A stretch of 64,000 bases of DNA from Streptomyces caelestis (GCF_014205255.1 NZ_JACHNE010000001.1:2232001-2296000), one strand, 5' to 3'; counted from the stretch's first letter, positions 38,940 through 48,759 are shown. The notes: generated by a model from the letters alone, not told the origin. Numbers and translations: made by a program.

Positions 38940-40109
38940 ATGAAGCCCAAACCACACCAAAACGCCACACTGGACGAGCGGATCACCGGAGCCCTGGTCG
39001 GAGCCGCCGTCGGCGACGCCCTCGGCGGCCCCGTCGAGGGCTACTCGCCCGAGCAGATCCTGGAACGCCACGGCGGCCGCGTCCACGGCATCGTCGGCCC
39101 CTGGCACGGCGACGACTGGCGCAGGGCACGCCCCCTCGCCCCGTACCACAAGGGCGACGGCCACGTCACCGACGACACCTTGATGACGCACGCCCTGATC
39201 CGCGTCTACGCCCGGGTCCGCGACCACCTCGACGCCTACGCGATCGCCGACCACCTCGTCCCCGACCTGATGACCGAACCGCGCTGGATCCCGGAACTGG
39301 AGACCGAGGCACTCCCCCTGCACCGCATCTTCCTGGCGGAGAAATGGCTGGTGACGAGGATCCACTACGGCCATGCCGACCCGCGCGAGGCCGGCACCGG
39401 CAACATCGTCAACTGCGGTGCGGCGATGTACATGTCCCCGGTCGGCCTGGTCAACGCGGCCAACCCGCGGGCGGCCTACGCCGAGGCCCTCGACATCGCC
39501 GGCGCGCACCAGTCGTCGTACGGCCGTGAGGCGGCGGGCGTCCTGGCCGCGGCGGTCGCGGCGGCGTGCATCCCGGGAGCCACTCCGGACTCGGTCGTCT
39601 CGGCCTGCCTGTCCCTGGCGAAGGACGGCACGCGCACCGCCATCGAACGGGTCTGCGAGGAGGCCTCCCGCCACCCGGACTTCGAGTCGGCGCTGGGCCC
39701 CCTGCGCGAGGCGGTCGCCCCCTACGACACGGTCGGCCCCGACTACCGCGCCCCTTCCCTCGGCGCCCGCCGCCCCTCCCGCCTCCACTCGATCGAGGAA
39801 CTCCCCGCCGCCCTGGGCATGGTGCTGGTGGCCCAGGGCGACTACCGTCACGCGGTCCTGGGCGCGGTGAACTACGGCCGCGACTGCGACTCCATCGCCA
39901 CGATGGCGGGCGCTCTGGCAGGAGCCCTCGGATCGCCGATCCCCCAGGACTGGGCCAAGACGGTCGCGGAGGCCAGCCGCCTGGACCTCTGGGAACCGGC
40001 CGCCACCCTCACGGAGGTGACCCGCGAGATCTTCGCCCGGGACGTCTCCCGCCGGCGCACCCACGAACGGGCCCTCGCATCCCTCGGAGGCCAGGAATGC
40101 TCCGCCTGA
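38940..40109 (+). CDS. ADP-ribosylglycohydrolase-family protein 3
   Basis: This 389-residue ARH protein keeps all the metal motifs: GAAVGDALGGPVEGY, GHVTDDTLMTHAL and NYGRDCDSIATMAGALAGALG. It has an insertion containing GNIVNCGAAMYM. I chose ATG 38940 (MKPKPHQNATLDERITGALVG); the GTG at 38925, which would overlap the preceding stop, is an alternative. The 3' end overlaps the fourth paralogue by 13 bases. It is the best candidate in the group for an active enzyme with a small-molecule or nucleoside ADP-ribose substrate. Confidence 0.86.
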   Translation: MKPKPHQNATLDERITGALVGAAVGDALGGPVEGYSPEQILERHGGRVHGIVGPWHGDDWRRARPLAPYHKGDGHVTDDTLMTHALIRVYARVRDHLDAYAIADHLVPDLMTEPRWIPELETEALPLHRIFLAEKWLVTRIHYGHADPREAGTGNIVNCGAAMYMSPVGLVNAANPRAAYAEALDIAGAHQSSYGREAAGVLAAAVAAACIPGATPDSVVSACLSLAKDGTRTAIERVCEEASRHPDFESALGPLREAVAPYDTVGPDYRAPSLGARRPSRLHSIEELPAALGMVLVAQGDYRHAVLGAVNYGRDCDSIATMAGALAGALGSPIPQDWAKTVAEASRLDLWEPAATLTEVTREIFARDVSRRRTHERALASLGGQECSA

Positions 40110-41557
40110 CCTGGGTCCAGCCGGAGGACCTGATCGGCCACGAACTCCGCCAGGCGGCCCAGGACGGCCGCGAGCCGAAGGCGATCGCGGCCCGCTGGCG
40201 CTCGGCAGGCGGCCCGGAGGCCCCCGCCACCGCCGGCGCCTCCCCCACCCCGACATCCCGCTACCTCCGCCAACTGGCAGAAGACCTCCTGGACGAACTG
40301 GCCGACTTGCCCAGCGCCTTGGCGGACGACGAACCAACGGACCTGGAGAGAATCAAGTCGGCCTGCCCGAACTGGCCGCCGCCCGCGGGCGGCCGTAGCC
40401 GACTCAGCTGCGGGCAGTCGTGCCGCTGGGGCGGCACCCGTCCCAAAGAGAGCGGCACCCCGCCCGCGCGGGTGAGCGCCCCAACCCAGACCCCAGCCAC
40501 ACCCGACCAGCACCTGGAATCCGCATGGTTGGGCCGAGCCGTCGGCTGCCTTCTGGGCAAACCCGTCGAGAAACTCCCCCTCGATGCCATCCGTCAACTG
40601 GCCAACTCCACCGGCAACTGGCCCCTCGCCACCTACTTCACAGCCCGAGGCGTCCCCGAAGACCTCCTCCAGAAGCACCCCTGGAACCGCCGCTCGGCGA
40701 CAACCTCCCTCGCCGAGAACATCGACGGCATGCCCGAGGACGACGACCTCAACTACCCCCTGCTCAACCTCATCCTCCTCCAACGCCACGGCAAGTCCTT
40801 CACCCCCACGGACGTGGCCCGCACCTGGCTCGACGAACTCCCCGCCGGCCGCACCTTCACCGCCGAACGCATCGCCTACCGCAACCTCCTCACCGGCCTG
40901 GAACCCCCACACGCCGCCCGCCACCGCAACCCGTTCCGCGAATGGATCGGCGCCCTGATCCGCGCCGACGTCCACGGCTGGACCAACCCCGGCGACCCGG
41001 CCGCCGCCGCGGAACAGGCCCACCGCGACGCCACCCTCACCCACACCGCCAACGGCGTCTACGCGGCGATGTTCACGGCGGCCACCATCGCGACCGCCGC
41101 GACAGGCGAACACGACGTCCACACCTGTCTGCGCACCGGCCTCACCGTCGTCCCGCCCCGCTCCCGCCTCGCCCGAGCCGTCCACCACGCCATCCAACTG
41201 GCCCAAGAGCACGACGACTTCGACACGGTCGTCGACGAACTCCACGCCACCCACTCCGCCACCCACCACTGGGTGCACGCCGTCCCCAACACCGCCCTCA
41301 TCGCCGCCGCCCTCACCCACGCCGACGGCGACTTCTCCGGCTCCGTCTGCCGCGCCGTGAGCGGCGGCTGGGACACCGATTCCAACGGCGCGACCGCCGG
41401 CAGCATCGCCGGACTGCTGGCCAAAGACCCCGCAGCGCTCCCCGACCGCTGGACGGCTCCGTTGAAGAACCGCCTGTCCACCTCCATCGGCGACTTCGAC
41501 GGCATCGGCTTCGACACCCTCGCCCACCTCACACACCGGGAGACCCACCGCTCATGA
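40097..41557 (+). CDS. ADP-ribosylglycohydrolase-family protein 4 with an inserted repeat
   Basis: This 486-residue ARH protein has an N-terminal 115-residue extension before the catalytic domain, which begins near AWLGRAVGCLLGKPVEKLP. Acidic motifs PEDDDLNY and SGGWDTDSNGATAGSIAGLLA supply the metal ligands. Between the extension and the domain, bases 40405-40460 are a dispersed repeat that also occurs near 63 kb; here it is read in frame as SCGQSCRWGGTRPKESG and acts as a linker. ATG 40097 has a weak ribosome-binding site and relies on coupling. The coding strand is noticeably C-rich. Confidence 0.83.
   Translation: MLRLTWVQPEDLIGHELRQAAQDGREPKAIAARWRSAGGPEAPATAGASPTPTSRYLRQLAEDLLDELADLPSALADDEPTDLERIKSACPNWPPPAGGRSRLSCGQSCRWGGTRPKESGTPPARVSAPTQTPATPDQHLESAWLGRAVGCLLGKPVEKLPLDAIRQLANSTGNWPLATYFTARGVPEDLLQKHPWNRRSATTSLAENIDGMPEDDDLNYPLLNLILLQRHGKSFTPTDVARTWLDELPAGRTFTAERIAYRNLLTGLEPPHAARHRNPFREWIGALIRADVHGWTNPGDPAAAAEQAHRDATLTHTANGVYAAMFTAATIATAATGEHDVHTCLRTGLTVVPPRSRLARAVHHAIQLAQEHDDFDTVVDELHATHSATHHWVHAVPNTALIAAALTHADGDFSGSVCRAVSGGWDTDSNGATAGSIAGLLAKDPAALPDRWTAPLKNRLSTSIGDFDGIGFDTLAHLTHRETHRS
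40405..40460. repeat. Dispersed 56-bp repeat, copy 1 (inside a coding sequence)
   Basis: This block is identical over 56 bases to 63035-63090, in the same orientation. It contains the inverted arms GTGCCGC and GCGGCAC. From memory, related blocks are common between genes in Streptomyces; here it lies inside an open reading frame without breaking it. Confidence 0.9.
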
Positions 41558-42741
41558 CCGCGCCCCTCACCGGCCTCCGCGTCCTGGACCTCGCCACCCT
41601 CTTCGCCGGCCCGCTCGCCGCCACCCTGCTCGGCGACTTCGGCGCGGAGGTCGTCAAGGTGGAGCACCCGGCGAAACCGGACCCGTCCCGCGGCCACGGC
41701 CCGTCGAAGGACGGCGTGGGCCTGTGGTGGAAGATGCTCGGCCGCAACAAGCGCACCATCACCCTCGACCTGTCGAAGCCCGGCGGCCGCACCACCCTCC
41801 TGCGCCTCGCCGCCGGCGCCGACGTGATCATCGAGAACTTCCGCCCCGGCACCCTGGAGAAGTGGGACCTGGGCTGGCCGGAGCTGTCGACCGCCAACCC
41901 CCGCCTGGTCCTGGCCCGCGTCACCGGCTTCGGCCAGTTCGGCCCCTACGCCCACCGCCCCGGCTTCGGCACCCTCGCCGAGGCGATGAGCGGCTTCGCC
42001 GCGATCACCGGCGAACCGGACGCTCCCCCGACGCTGCCGCCGTTCGGCCTGGCCGACTCCATCGCGGGCCTGACGACGGCGTACGCGGTGCTGACGGCGC
42101 TCGCCGCCCGTGACCGCACCGGCGAGGGCCAGGTCGTCGACATGGCCCTGATCGAACCGATCCTGGCCGCGCTCGGCCCCCAGCCCCTCTGGTACGACCA
42201 GCTCGGCCACGTCCAGCCCCGCACCGGCAACCGCTCCCCCAACAACGCCCCGCGCGGCGTCTACCGCACCGCGGACGGCACCTGGGTCGCCGTCTCGACG
42301 TCGGCCCAGTCGGTCGCCGAACGCGTGATGCGCCTGGTGGGCCGCCCGGAACTGATCGACGAGCCGTGGTTCGCCACGGGCGCCGACCGCGCCCGCCACG
42401 CCGACGTCCTGGACGAGGCGGTCGGCTCCTGGATCGCCGCACGCACCCGCACGGACGTCCTGGCGGCCTTCGAGAAGGCCGAGGCGGCGGTGGCCCCGGT
42501 CCAGGACGTCCGGGACGTGATGGCGGACCCGCAGTACCAGGCCCTGAACACCATCACCACCGTCGACGACCCCGAGCTGGGCCCCCTGCGCATGCAGAAC
42601 GTCCTGTTCCGGCTCTCCGCCACGCCCGGCGCGATCCGCTGGGCCGGCCGCCCCCACGGCGCGGACACCGACGAGGTCCTCACCGAACTGGGCCTGACCC
42701 CGGCCGACCTCGCGGCACTGCGCGCGGAGGGCGCCCTGTGA
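41554..42741 (+). CDS. CaiB/BaiF family (class III) CoA-transferase
   Basis: This 395-residue CoA-transferase exchanges CoA between carboxylic acids through a covalent aspartyl intermediate. The N-terminal RVLDLATLFAGPLAATLLGD and EVVKVEHP motifs, WWKMLGRNKR, and the catalytic Asp in GEGQVVDMALIEP are present. ATG 41554 overlaps the preceding stop. It is followed without a gap by a CitE-like lyase. That pairing suggests activation of a dicarboxylate or hydroxyacid as a CoA ester and its cleavage; the substrate is unknown. Confidence 0.88.
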   Translation: MTAPLTGLRVLDLATLFAGPLAATLLGDFGAEVVKVEHPAKPDPSRGHGPSKDGVGLWWKMLGRNKRTITLDLSKPGGRTTLLRLAAGADVIIENFRPGTLEKWDLGWPELSTANPRLVLARVTGFGQFGPYAHRPGFGTLAEAMSGFAAITGEPDAPPTLPPFGLADSIAGLTTAYAVLTALAARDRTGEGQVVDMALIEPILAALGPQPLWYDQLGHVQPRTGNRSPNNAPRGVYRTADGTWVAVSTSAQSVAERVMRLVGRPELIDEPWFATGADRARHADVLDEAVGSWIAARTRTDVLAAFEKAEAAVAPVQDVRDVMADPQYQALNTITTVDDPELGPLRMQNVLFRLSATPGAIRWAGRPHGADTDEVLTELGLTPADLAALRAEGAL

Positions 42742-43559
42742 CGGCGTTCCCGCTCACCTGGCTCTACGCCCCGGGCGACCGCCCCCACGTGGTGGCCAAA
42801 GCCCTCACCTCCGGCGCCGACATCGTCGTCGTCGACCTGGAGGACGCGGTCGCCCCCGACCGGAAGGCGTACGCCCGTGCCGCCACCGCCGAGCTGCTCG
42901 CCGACCTGCCGCCGGTCCCGGTCCACGTCCGCGTCAACGCCCTGGACAGCGCCTGGGCCGAGCAGGACCTCGCCGCCGTGGCCCCGGCTCCCGGACTCTG
43001 CGCCCTGCGGCTCCCCAAGATCAGCTCACCCGCCGAGGTCGTCCGGATCGCCCAGCACGCCGTCCCCACCGGACTGCCCCTGTACGCCCTCCTGGAGACG
43101 GCCCTCGGTGTGGAACGGGCGTACGCCGTCGCCACGGCCCACCCGTCCCTTCGGGGCATCGCGCTCGGGGAGGCGGACCTACGGGCCGACCTGGGGGTCT
43201 GTGACGACGCGGGGCTCGACTGGTCACGCTCCCGGGTGATCGTGGCCGCACGGGCCGCGGGTCTGCCCCCGCCTGCGCAGTCGGTCCACCCGGACGTCGG
43301 CGACCTGGAGGGCCTGGCCGCCTCCTGCGCCCACGGCCGCGCCCTGGGTTTCCTTGGCAGGGCCGCGCTCCATCCCCGCCAGCTCCCGGTCATCGAGCGG
43401 GCCTTCCTCCCCACCGAGGAGGAGATCGAGCAAGCGGAGACGATCGTCAAGGCAGCGGCTACGGAACCGGGCGCCCAGGCCCTCCCGGACGGCTGCTTCA
43501 TCGACACGGCGGTGGTGGCGGCGGCCCAGCGCACCCTCTCCCTGGCACACCGCCGCTGA
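42738..43559 (+). CDS. HpcH/HpaI-family, CitE-like lyase
   Basis: This 273-residue TIM-barrel lyase is related to the citrate lyase beta subunit. It has LYAPGDRPHVVAKAL at the N-terminus, the metal-binding segment VDLEDAVAP, an arginine in VHVRVNAL, LLETALGVE, and a C-terminal region with AALHPRQLPVI. Family members cleave malyl-CoA, citramalyl-CoA or similar hydroxyacyl-CoA esters. GTG 42738 overlaps the CoA-transferase stop (GTGA), and a strong hairpin follows the gene. Confidence 0.87.
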   Translation: MTAFPLTWLYAPGDRPHVVAKALTSGADIVVVDLEDAVAPDRKAYARAATAELLADLPPVPVHVRVNALDSAWAEQDLAAVAPAPGLCALRLPKISSPAEVVRIAQHAVPTGLPLYALLETALGVERAYAVATAHPSLRGIALGEADLRADLGVCDDAGLDWSRSRVIVAARAAGLPPPAQSVHPDVGDLEGLAASCAHGRALGFLGRAALHPRQLPVIERAFLPTEEEIEQAETIVKAAATEPGAQALPDGCFIDTAVVAAAQRTLSLAHRR

Positions 43560-43579
43560 CACCCCACCCGGAAAACGCC

Positions 43580-43609
43580 GAGGGCGCCCGACAGTCTCCG
43601 GGCGCCCTC
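43580..43609. terminator. Bidirectional terminator between the CitE-like gene and lgt
   Basis: An 11-bp perfect stem (GAGGGCGCCCG / CGGGCGCCCTC) with an eight-base loop lies between the two convergent stop codons. Confidence 0.88.
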
Positions 43610-43629
43610 AGTCACGTAACGGCAGACGG

Positions 43630-44562
43630 TCAGGCCTTCTTCGCCGACCCGGCCTCGTCATCGGCCTCGATCCTGGCCTCGTCCTCGCCGGACTCCGCCT
43701 CGTCCTCGGCCGCGGCGTCCCCGCCGGTCTCACCGCCGGCGGACTCCGCACCCGGCTCCACCACGGCTTCCCGGCCCGGCCGCTTCTTCGACGACAGCAC
43801 GAGGTACGTGACCGCCAGCAGGAACACGAGCATCGCGGTCCACACATTCAGGCGGAGGCCGAGAATGTGGTGGGCGTCGTCGACGCGCATGTACTCGATC
43901 CACGCCCGGCCCGTGCAGTACGCGGCGACGTACAGCGCGAACGCCCGGCCGTGCCCGAGCCGGAAGCGGCGGTCAGCCCAGATGACCAGGACCGCGACGC
44001 CGATGCACCACAGCGACTCGTACAGGAACGTCGGGTGGTACGTGCCCGGCACCCGGCCGTCCGCGGAGGACGTGATCTCCAGGGCCCACGGCAGGTCGGT
44101 GGGCTTGCCGTACAGCTCCTGGTTGAACCAGTTGCCCCAGCGGCCGATCGCCTGCGCGAGGGCGATGCCGGGCGCGATGGCGTCGGCGTACGCGGGAAGC
44201 GGGATGCCCCGGCGGCGGCAGCCGATCCACGCGCCCACCGCGCCGAGCGCGATCGCGCCCCAGATGCCGAGGCCGCCCTCCCAGATCTTGAAGGCGTCCA
44301 CCCAGTCACGGCCCTCGCTGAAGTACAGCTCGTAGTCCGTGATCACGTGGTAGAGCCGGCCGCCGACGAGGCCGAAGGGCACGGCCCAGACGGCGATGTC
44401 GGCCACCGTGCCGGCCCGCCCGCCCCGGGCGATCCAGCGCTTGTTGCCGAGCCAGACGGCAACGAAGACGCCGATGATGATGCAGAACGCGTAGCCGCGC
44501 AGCGGAATGGGGCCGAGGTACAGCACCCCGCGTGACGGGCTGGGAATGAAGGCAAGTTCCAT
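43630..44562 (-). CDS. lgt: Prolipoprotein diacylglyceryl transferase
   Basis: This 310-residue polytopic membrane enzyme transfers diacylglycerol from phosphatidylglycerol to the lipobox cysteine of prolipoproteins. The Lgt signature IGRWGNWFNQELYG and the arginine-containing GLVGGRLYHVITD are present, with about seven membrane segments. The C-terminal 45 residues form a Glu/Asp/Ala-rich acidic tail, as in other Streptomyces Lgt proteins. The start is ATG 44562. Confidence 0.94.
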   Translation of the reverse strand: MELAFIPSPSRGVLYLGPIPLRGYAFCIIIGVFVAVWLGNKRWIARGGRAGTVADIAVWAVPFGLVGGRLYHVITDYELYFSEGRDWVDAFKIWEGGLGIWGAIALGAVGAWIGCRRRGIPLPAYADAIAPGIALAQAIGRWGNWFNQELYGKPTDLPWALEITSSADGRVPGTYHPTFLYESLWCIGVAVLVIWADRRFRLGHGRAFALYVAAYCTGRAWIEYMRVDDAHHILGLRLNVWTAMLVFLLAVTYLVLSSKKRPGREAVVEPGAESAGGETGGDAAAEDEAESGEDEARIEADDEAGSAKKA

Positions 44563-44646
44563 GGCAAGGTCGACGCTACCGTGCCGGACCGGAGCCGCGG
44601 CGGGCAGCCCGGCTACGGGTCCATAACAGGCGCGTGAGAAAAGTCT

Positions 44647-45423
44647 TTACGCCTTGTTCCGCTCCTGCACCATCTGCTTCAGCTTCGCCGGGGTCATCGT
44701 CCGGTCCTGGTAGATGTTCTTGCCGTCGAACAGCACGGTCGGCGTGCCCGGGAAACCGCCCTTGTTGAACGCCTGGTGGGACTTGGCGACCCAGCTGTTG
44801 TGCGTGCCGTCCTCGACGCACTTGCGGAAGGCGGGGGTGTCGAGCCCGTCGACCTTGCCGGCCAGCTCGATCAGCTTGTCGTTCCTGGCGTAGGCGTCGT
44901 CGACCTCCGGGGGCTGGTTGTCGAAGAGCACGTCGTGGTACTCGGGGAACTTCCCGGCGTCCTGGGAGCAGGCCGCGGCGTTGGCCGCGTTGCGGGAGCC
45001 GCTGCCCCGCATGTTGCCGTCGATGAGGGTGACCAGGTGGTACTCCACCTTCAGCCGGCCGGCGTTCGTCAGCTCGTGGATCACCGGCCGGTACGCCGTC
45101 TCGAAGGACTTGCACGCCGGGCAGCGGAAGTCCTCCCACACCGTGAGCGTGGACTTGGCGCTGTCCCTCCCGACCGGGATCGCGAGGCCGTCCTTGCCCT
45201 GTGCTCCCGAGGGGGCCACGACCGGGCCCGAGGCCTCGCTGTCGTCGTCCTTGCCGGCGTTGGCCGCGACGACGCCGATCACCGCCGCGAGTCCCAGGAC
45301 GGCGACGACGGCCCCGCCCACGATCAGCGCGCGCCGGCGCTTCTCGGCGGACCTGTGCTTCTCACGCTCGACCGCCAGCTTCTCCCGGGCGGTGCGCTTT
45401 CCCTCACGGTTCTTCTCGCTCAC
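44647..45423 (-). CDS. Membrane-anchored DsbA-like thioredoxin-fold protein
   Basis: This 258-residue protein has a highly charged cytoplasmic N-terminus, one membrane segment at about residues 34-54 (IVGGAVVAVLGLAAVIGVVAA) and an extracellular thioredoxin fold. The active site is FRCPACKSFE (CxxC). Its cis-proline loop is GGFPGTPTVLFDG. It probably oxidises or isomerises disulfides in exported proteins. I chose GTG 45423 (MSEKNREGKR); the ribosome-binding site GGGG is weak. It lies between trpA and lgt. Confidence 0.88.
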   Translation of the reverse strand: MSEKNREGKRTAREKLAVEREKHRSAEKRRRALIVGGAVVAVLGLAAVIGVVAANAGKDDDSEASGPVVAPSGAQGKDGLAIPVGRDSAKSTLTVWEDFRCPACKSFETAYRPVIHELTNAGRLKVEYHLVTLIDGNMRGSGSRNAANAAACSQDAGKFPEYHDVLFDNQPPEVDDAYARNDKLIELAGKVDGLDTPAFRKCVEDGTHNSWVAKSHQAFNKGGFPGTPTVLFDGKNIYQDRTMTPAKLKQMVQERNKA

Positions 45424-45524
45424 ACCCCGGAAACGAACCGGGGAGGCGCACCGCGCCTCCCCGGACCCAGGTCCACCCGTACGAGGGACCTGTATGACTT
45501 CCGGCCTTCTTACGCCTGGCCTTC

Positions 45525-46343
45525 TTACGCCTGTCCGCGCACGCCCTTCGCCAGGCCGGCCGCCAGGGTGCGGACGGCCGCGACACCGGCCGCGTCGTCC
45601 GGGGCGTCCAGCATGGCCTTGACGAAGGCGGAGCCGACGATCACGCCGTCGGCGAAGCGGGCGACCTCCGCGGCCTGAGTGGCGTTGGAGACGCCGAGGC
45701 CGACGCAGACCGGCAGGTCCGTACCGGTGGCCCGGGTGCGCGCCACGAGGTCCTCGGCCTGCGAGCTGACCGACTCGCGGGTGCCGGTGACGCCCATGAG
45801 GGAGGCGGCGTAGACGAAGCCGCTGCCCGCAGCGGTGATCCGCGCGAGCCGCTGGTCCTTGCTGCTGGGGGCGACCACGAAGACGGTGGCGAGACCGTGC
45901 TTCTCGGCGTGCTCCCTCCACAGCGCCGACTCCTGCACGGGCAGGTCGGGCAGGATGCACCCGGCGCCGCCCGCCTCGGCGAGCTCGGCGGTGAACCGCT
46001 CGACGCCGTAGCGGTCGATGGGGTTCCAGTACGTCATGACGAGCACCGGCTTGCCGGTGGCGGCGTGGGCCTCGCGGACCGTGCGCATCACGTCGGCGAT
46101 CTTCACGCCGCCGCGCAGGGCGATGTCGTCGGCGGTCTGGATGACGGGCCCGTCGAGGACCGGGTCGCTGTGCGGCAGACCCACCTCGACGACGTCGGCA
46201 CCGCCGTCCAGGGCGGCCTTGATCGCCTCGATGCCGCCGTCCACGGTCGGGAACCCGGCCGGGAGGTAGGCGATGAGGGCGGACCGGCCCTCGGACTTCG
46301 CCGCGGCGAGGGTGTCGCTCAACAGCTGGATGTTGCCGCTCAC
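45525..46343 (-). CDS. trpA: Tryptophan synthase alpha subunit
   Basis: This 272-residue TIM barrel cleaves indole-3-glycerol phosphate to indole, which passes to TrpB. Catalytic Glu and Asp lie in [21 protein letters not shown], and the flexible loop and phosphate-binding segment VCVGLGVSN are present. The ATG overlaps the trpB stop (ATGA). It is the last trp gene of the leftward cluster. Confidence 0.95.
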   Translation of the reverse strand: MSGNIQLLSDTLAAAKSEGRSALIAYLPAGFPTVDGGIEAIKAALDGGADVVEVGLPHSDPVLDGPVIQTADDIALRGGVKIADVMRTVREAHAATGKPVLVMTYWNPIDRYGVERFTAELAEAGGAGCILPDLPVQESALWREHAEKHGLATVFVVAPSSKDQRLARITAAGSGFVYAASLMGVTGTRESVSSQAEDLVARTRATGTDLPVCVGLGVSNATQAAEVARFADGVIVGSAFVKAMLDAPDDAAGVAAVRTLAAGLAKGVRGQA

Positions 46344-47626
46344 TTGGCGTCCCCCTCGATCTCGGCGGTGTCGGTGTCCGCGTCGGCGGCGACTTCGGCG
46401 TCGGTGTCGTAGAGGCCGAAGTAGCGGGCGGCGGTGTCCATGTCCTTGTCGCCGCGGCCGGAGAGGTTGACCACGATCAGCCCGTCCTTGCCCAGCTCCC
46501 TGCCGACCTCCAGGGCGCCGGCCAGCGCGTGGGCGCTCTCGATGGCCGGGATGATGCCCTCGGTGCGGGACAGCAGGCGCAGGGCCTGCATGGCCGCGTC
46601 GTCCGTGACCGCGCGGTACTCACCGCGACCGGAGTCCTTGAGGTAGGAGTGCTCGGGGCCGATGCCCGGGTAGTCCAGACCGGCCGAGATCGAGTACGGC
46701 TCGGTGATCTGGCCCTCCTCGTCCTGCAGGACGTAACTGCGGGAGCCGTGCAGGATGCCGGGCTCGCCGGCGGTCAGGGTCGCCGCGTGCTCGCCGGTGT
46801 CGACGCCGTGGCCTGCCGGCTCGCAGCCGATGAGGCGGACGGACTCGTCCGGGATGAAGGCGTGGAAGAGGCCGATGGCGTTGGAGCCGCCGCCGACGCA
46901 GGCGACGGCGGCGTCGGGGAGCCGGCCCGCGCGCTCCAGGAGCTGGCGGCGCGCCTCCACCCCGATGACCCGGTGGAAGTCGCGGACCATGGCCGGGAAG
47001 GGGTGGGGACCGGCGACCGTACCGAACAGGTAGTGCGTGTGGTCGACGTTGGCGACCCAGTCGCGGAACGCCTCGTTGATGGCGTCCTTCAGCGTGCGGC
47101 TGCCGGACTTCACGGCGATGACCTCGGCGCCGAGCATGCGCATGCGGGCGACGTTGAGGGCCTGCCGCTGGGTGTCGATCTCGCCCATGTAGATCGTGCA
47201 CTCGAGGCCGAAGAGCGCGCAGGCCGTGGCCGTGGCGACGCCGTGCTGGCCGGCGCCCGTCTCGGCGATGACGCGGGTCTTGCCCATGCGCTTGGTCAGC
47301 AGGGCCTGGCCGAGGACGTTGTTGATCTTGTGGGAGCCGGTGTGGTTGAGGTCCTCGCGCTTGAGGAAGACGCGGGCGCCACCCGCTTCCGCGGCGAACC
47401 GGGGGACCTCGGTGAGCGCCGACGGGCGGCCGGTGTAGTTCACCAGCAGGTCGTCGAGCTCCCGGGCGAAGTCGGGGTCGTGCTTGGCCTTGTCGTACTC
47501 GACGGCCACCTCGTCCACGGCGGCGACGAGGGCCTCCGGGATGAACTTGCCGCCGAATGCGCCGAAGTAGCCTTCGGCGTTGGGCGTTTGGCCCTCGGGG
47601 TCAGGGATGAAGAACTGGCTGGGCAT
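46340..47626 (-). CDS. trpB: Tryptophan synthase beta subunit
   Basis: This 428-residue PLP enzyme condenses indole with serine. The Schiff-base lysine is in [21 protein letters not shown] is the substrate loop, and VGGGSNAIG binds the cofactor phosphate. I chose ATG 47626 ([12 protein letters not shown]), with GAAGG seven bases upstream; the longer frame to 47779 reads through a dispersed repeat. The last 25 residues are acidic ([13 protein letters not shown]), an extension typical of Streptomyces. Confidence 0.95.
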   Translation of the reverse strand: MPSQFFIPDPEGQTPNAEGYFGAFGGKFIPEALVAAVDEVAVEYDKAKHDPDFARELDDLLVNYTGRPSALTEVPRFAAEAGGARVFLKREDLNHTGSHKINNVLGQALLTKRMGKTRVIAETGAGQHGVATATACALFGLECTIYMGEIDTQRQALNVARMRMLGAEVIAVKSGSRTLKDAINEAFRDWVANVDHTHYLFGTVAGPHPFPAMVRDFHRVIGVEARRQLLERAGRLPDAAVACVGGGSNAIGLFHAFIPDESVRLIGCEPAGHGVDTGEHAATLTAGEPGILHGSRSYVLQDEEGQITEPYSISAGLDYPGIGPEHSYLKDSGRGEYRAVTDDAAMQALRLLSRTEGIIPAIESAHALAGALEVGRELGKDGLIVVNLSGRGDKDMDTAARYFGLYDTDAEVAADADTDTAEIEGDAK

Positions 47627-47682
47627 GCGGAAACCTTCACGGTGAGTGTGTGTGGAATGCACTAATCGCCGTGGGGGCAGGG

Positions 47683-47773
47683 TTTGGCTGCTGGCTACGG
47701 CCGTATTCGGCTGGTCGCGCCCGCGCGGCGGAGCCGCATATGCAGAACTGCCCCGCGCCCCTAGAGGGCGCGC
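47683..47773. repeat. Dispersed intergenic repeat with terminal hairpin between trpB and trpM
   Basis: The block contains GCCCGCGCGGCGGAGCCGCA and a CCCCGCGCCCC end, followed by a hairpin CGCGCCC-CTAGA-GGGCGCG (47754-47772). From memory, this resembles an extragenic element found many times in Streptomyces chromosomes. The trpM stop codon lies in the hairpin loop. Confidence 0.55.
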
Positions 47774-47928
47774 TGCCATCGCATGCCGTTCACCTGGCCC
47801 GGCTCGTCACCGATGACGTAGCGAACCCGGCGGCCGTGTACGCGGCGCGCGGGGGCTCGGCAGCCGCGGGGGCGGCAGCCGCGCGCGAGGCGGGCGTACC
47901 GGTCCACGGTCGTCATGGTGAGAGTCAT
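47761..47928 (-). CDS. trpM: TrpM, small basic protein of the trp cluster
   Basis: This is a 55-codon gene starting [17 protein letters not shown] and containing [18 protein letters not shown]. It matches TrpM (formerly TrpX), the small protein between trpC and trpB in S. coelicolor, where it affects tryptophan synthesis and differentiation. It is rich in Arg and has two Cys. ATG 47928 is preferred; ATG 47916 is an alternative. The last codons (QRAL and stop) fall in the dispersed repeat, so its C-terminus may have been set by the repeat's arrival. It lies 21 bases after trpC. Confidence 0.8.
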   Translation of the reverse strand: MTLTMTTVDRYARLARGCRPRGCRAPARRVHGRRVRYVIGDEPGQVNGMRWQRAL

Positions 47929-47949
47929 CGGGGCAAGCCTAGCGGGAGA

Positions 47950-48759
47950 TCAGCTCCGGCCGTGCCGGAGTGCGGGATGTTCGCCTGCCGCCACCAGGTC
48001 GGAGACCGCCGTCTTGGGGTCCTTGCCGGTGACGAGGGACTCGCCCACCAGGACCGCGTCGGCGCCGGCGTTGGCGTAGGCGATGAGGTCGTGCGGGCCG
48101 CGGACGCCGGACTCGGCGATCTTGATGATGTGGTCGGGGATCTCGGGGGCCACGCGCTCGAAGGTGCCGCGGTCGACCTCGAGGGTCTTGAGGTTGCGCG
48201 CGTTGACGCCGATCACGCGGGCGCCGGCGTCGACCGCGCGCTCGACCTCGTCCTCGTCGTGCACCTCGACGAGCGGCGTGAGCCCGATGGACTCGGCGCG
48301 CTCGATGAGGGACTCCAGGGCGGGCTGGTCGAGAGCGGCGACGATCAGCAGGATGACGTCGGCGCCGTAGGCGCGGGCCTCCCACAGCTGGTACGACGTG
48401 ACGATGAAGTCCTTGCGCAGGACCGGGATGTCCACACGGGCACGGACCGCTTCGAGGTCGGCGAGCGAGCCGCCGAACCGCCGCTGTTCCGTCAGCACGG
48501 AGATGACGGCCGCGCCGCCCGCCTCGTAGTCCGCGGCGAGTCCGGCCGGGTCGGCGATCGCGGCCAGCGCGCCCTTGGAGGGGCTGGAGCGCTTGACCTC
48601 GCAGATGACCTTGACGCCGTCGCCGCGCAGTGCGGCCGCACCGTCCTTGGCAGCGGGAGCCTTCGCCGCGCGCTCCTTGAGCTCGTCGAGGCTGACGCGC
48701 GCCTGCCGCTCCGCGAGGTCGGCACGGACTCCGTCGATGATCTCGTCGAGCACACTCAC
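47950..48759 (-). CDS. trpC: Indole-3-glycerol phosphate synthase
   Basis: This 269-residue TIM barrel closes the indole ring of CdRP. Catalytic segments are [34 protein letters not shown] and AESGVRG. It is a stand-alone enzyme not fused to TrpF, whose role PriA takes in this organism. The start is the ATG at 48759. About 140 bases separate it from the upstream membrane-protein gene, and I see no Trp-rich leader peptide there. Confidence 0.95.
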   Translation of the reverse strand: MSVLDEIIDGVRADLAERQARVSLDELKERAAKAPAAKDGAAALRGDGVKVICEVKRSSPSKGALAAIADPAGLAADYEAGGAAVISVLTEQRRFGGSLADLEAVRARVDIPVLRKDFIVTSYQLWEARAYGADVILLIVAALDQPALESLIERAESIGLTPLVEVHDEDEVERAVDAGARVIGVNARNLKTLEVDRGTFERVAPEIPDHIIKIAESGVRGPHDLIAYANAGADAVLVGESLVTGKDPKTAVSDLVAAGEHPALRHGRS

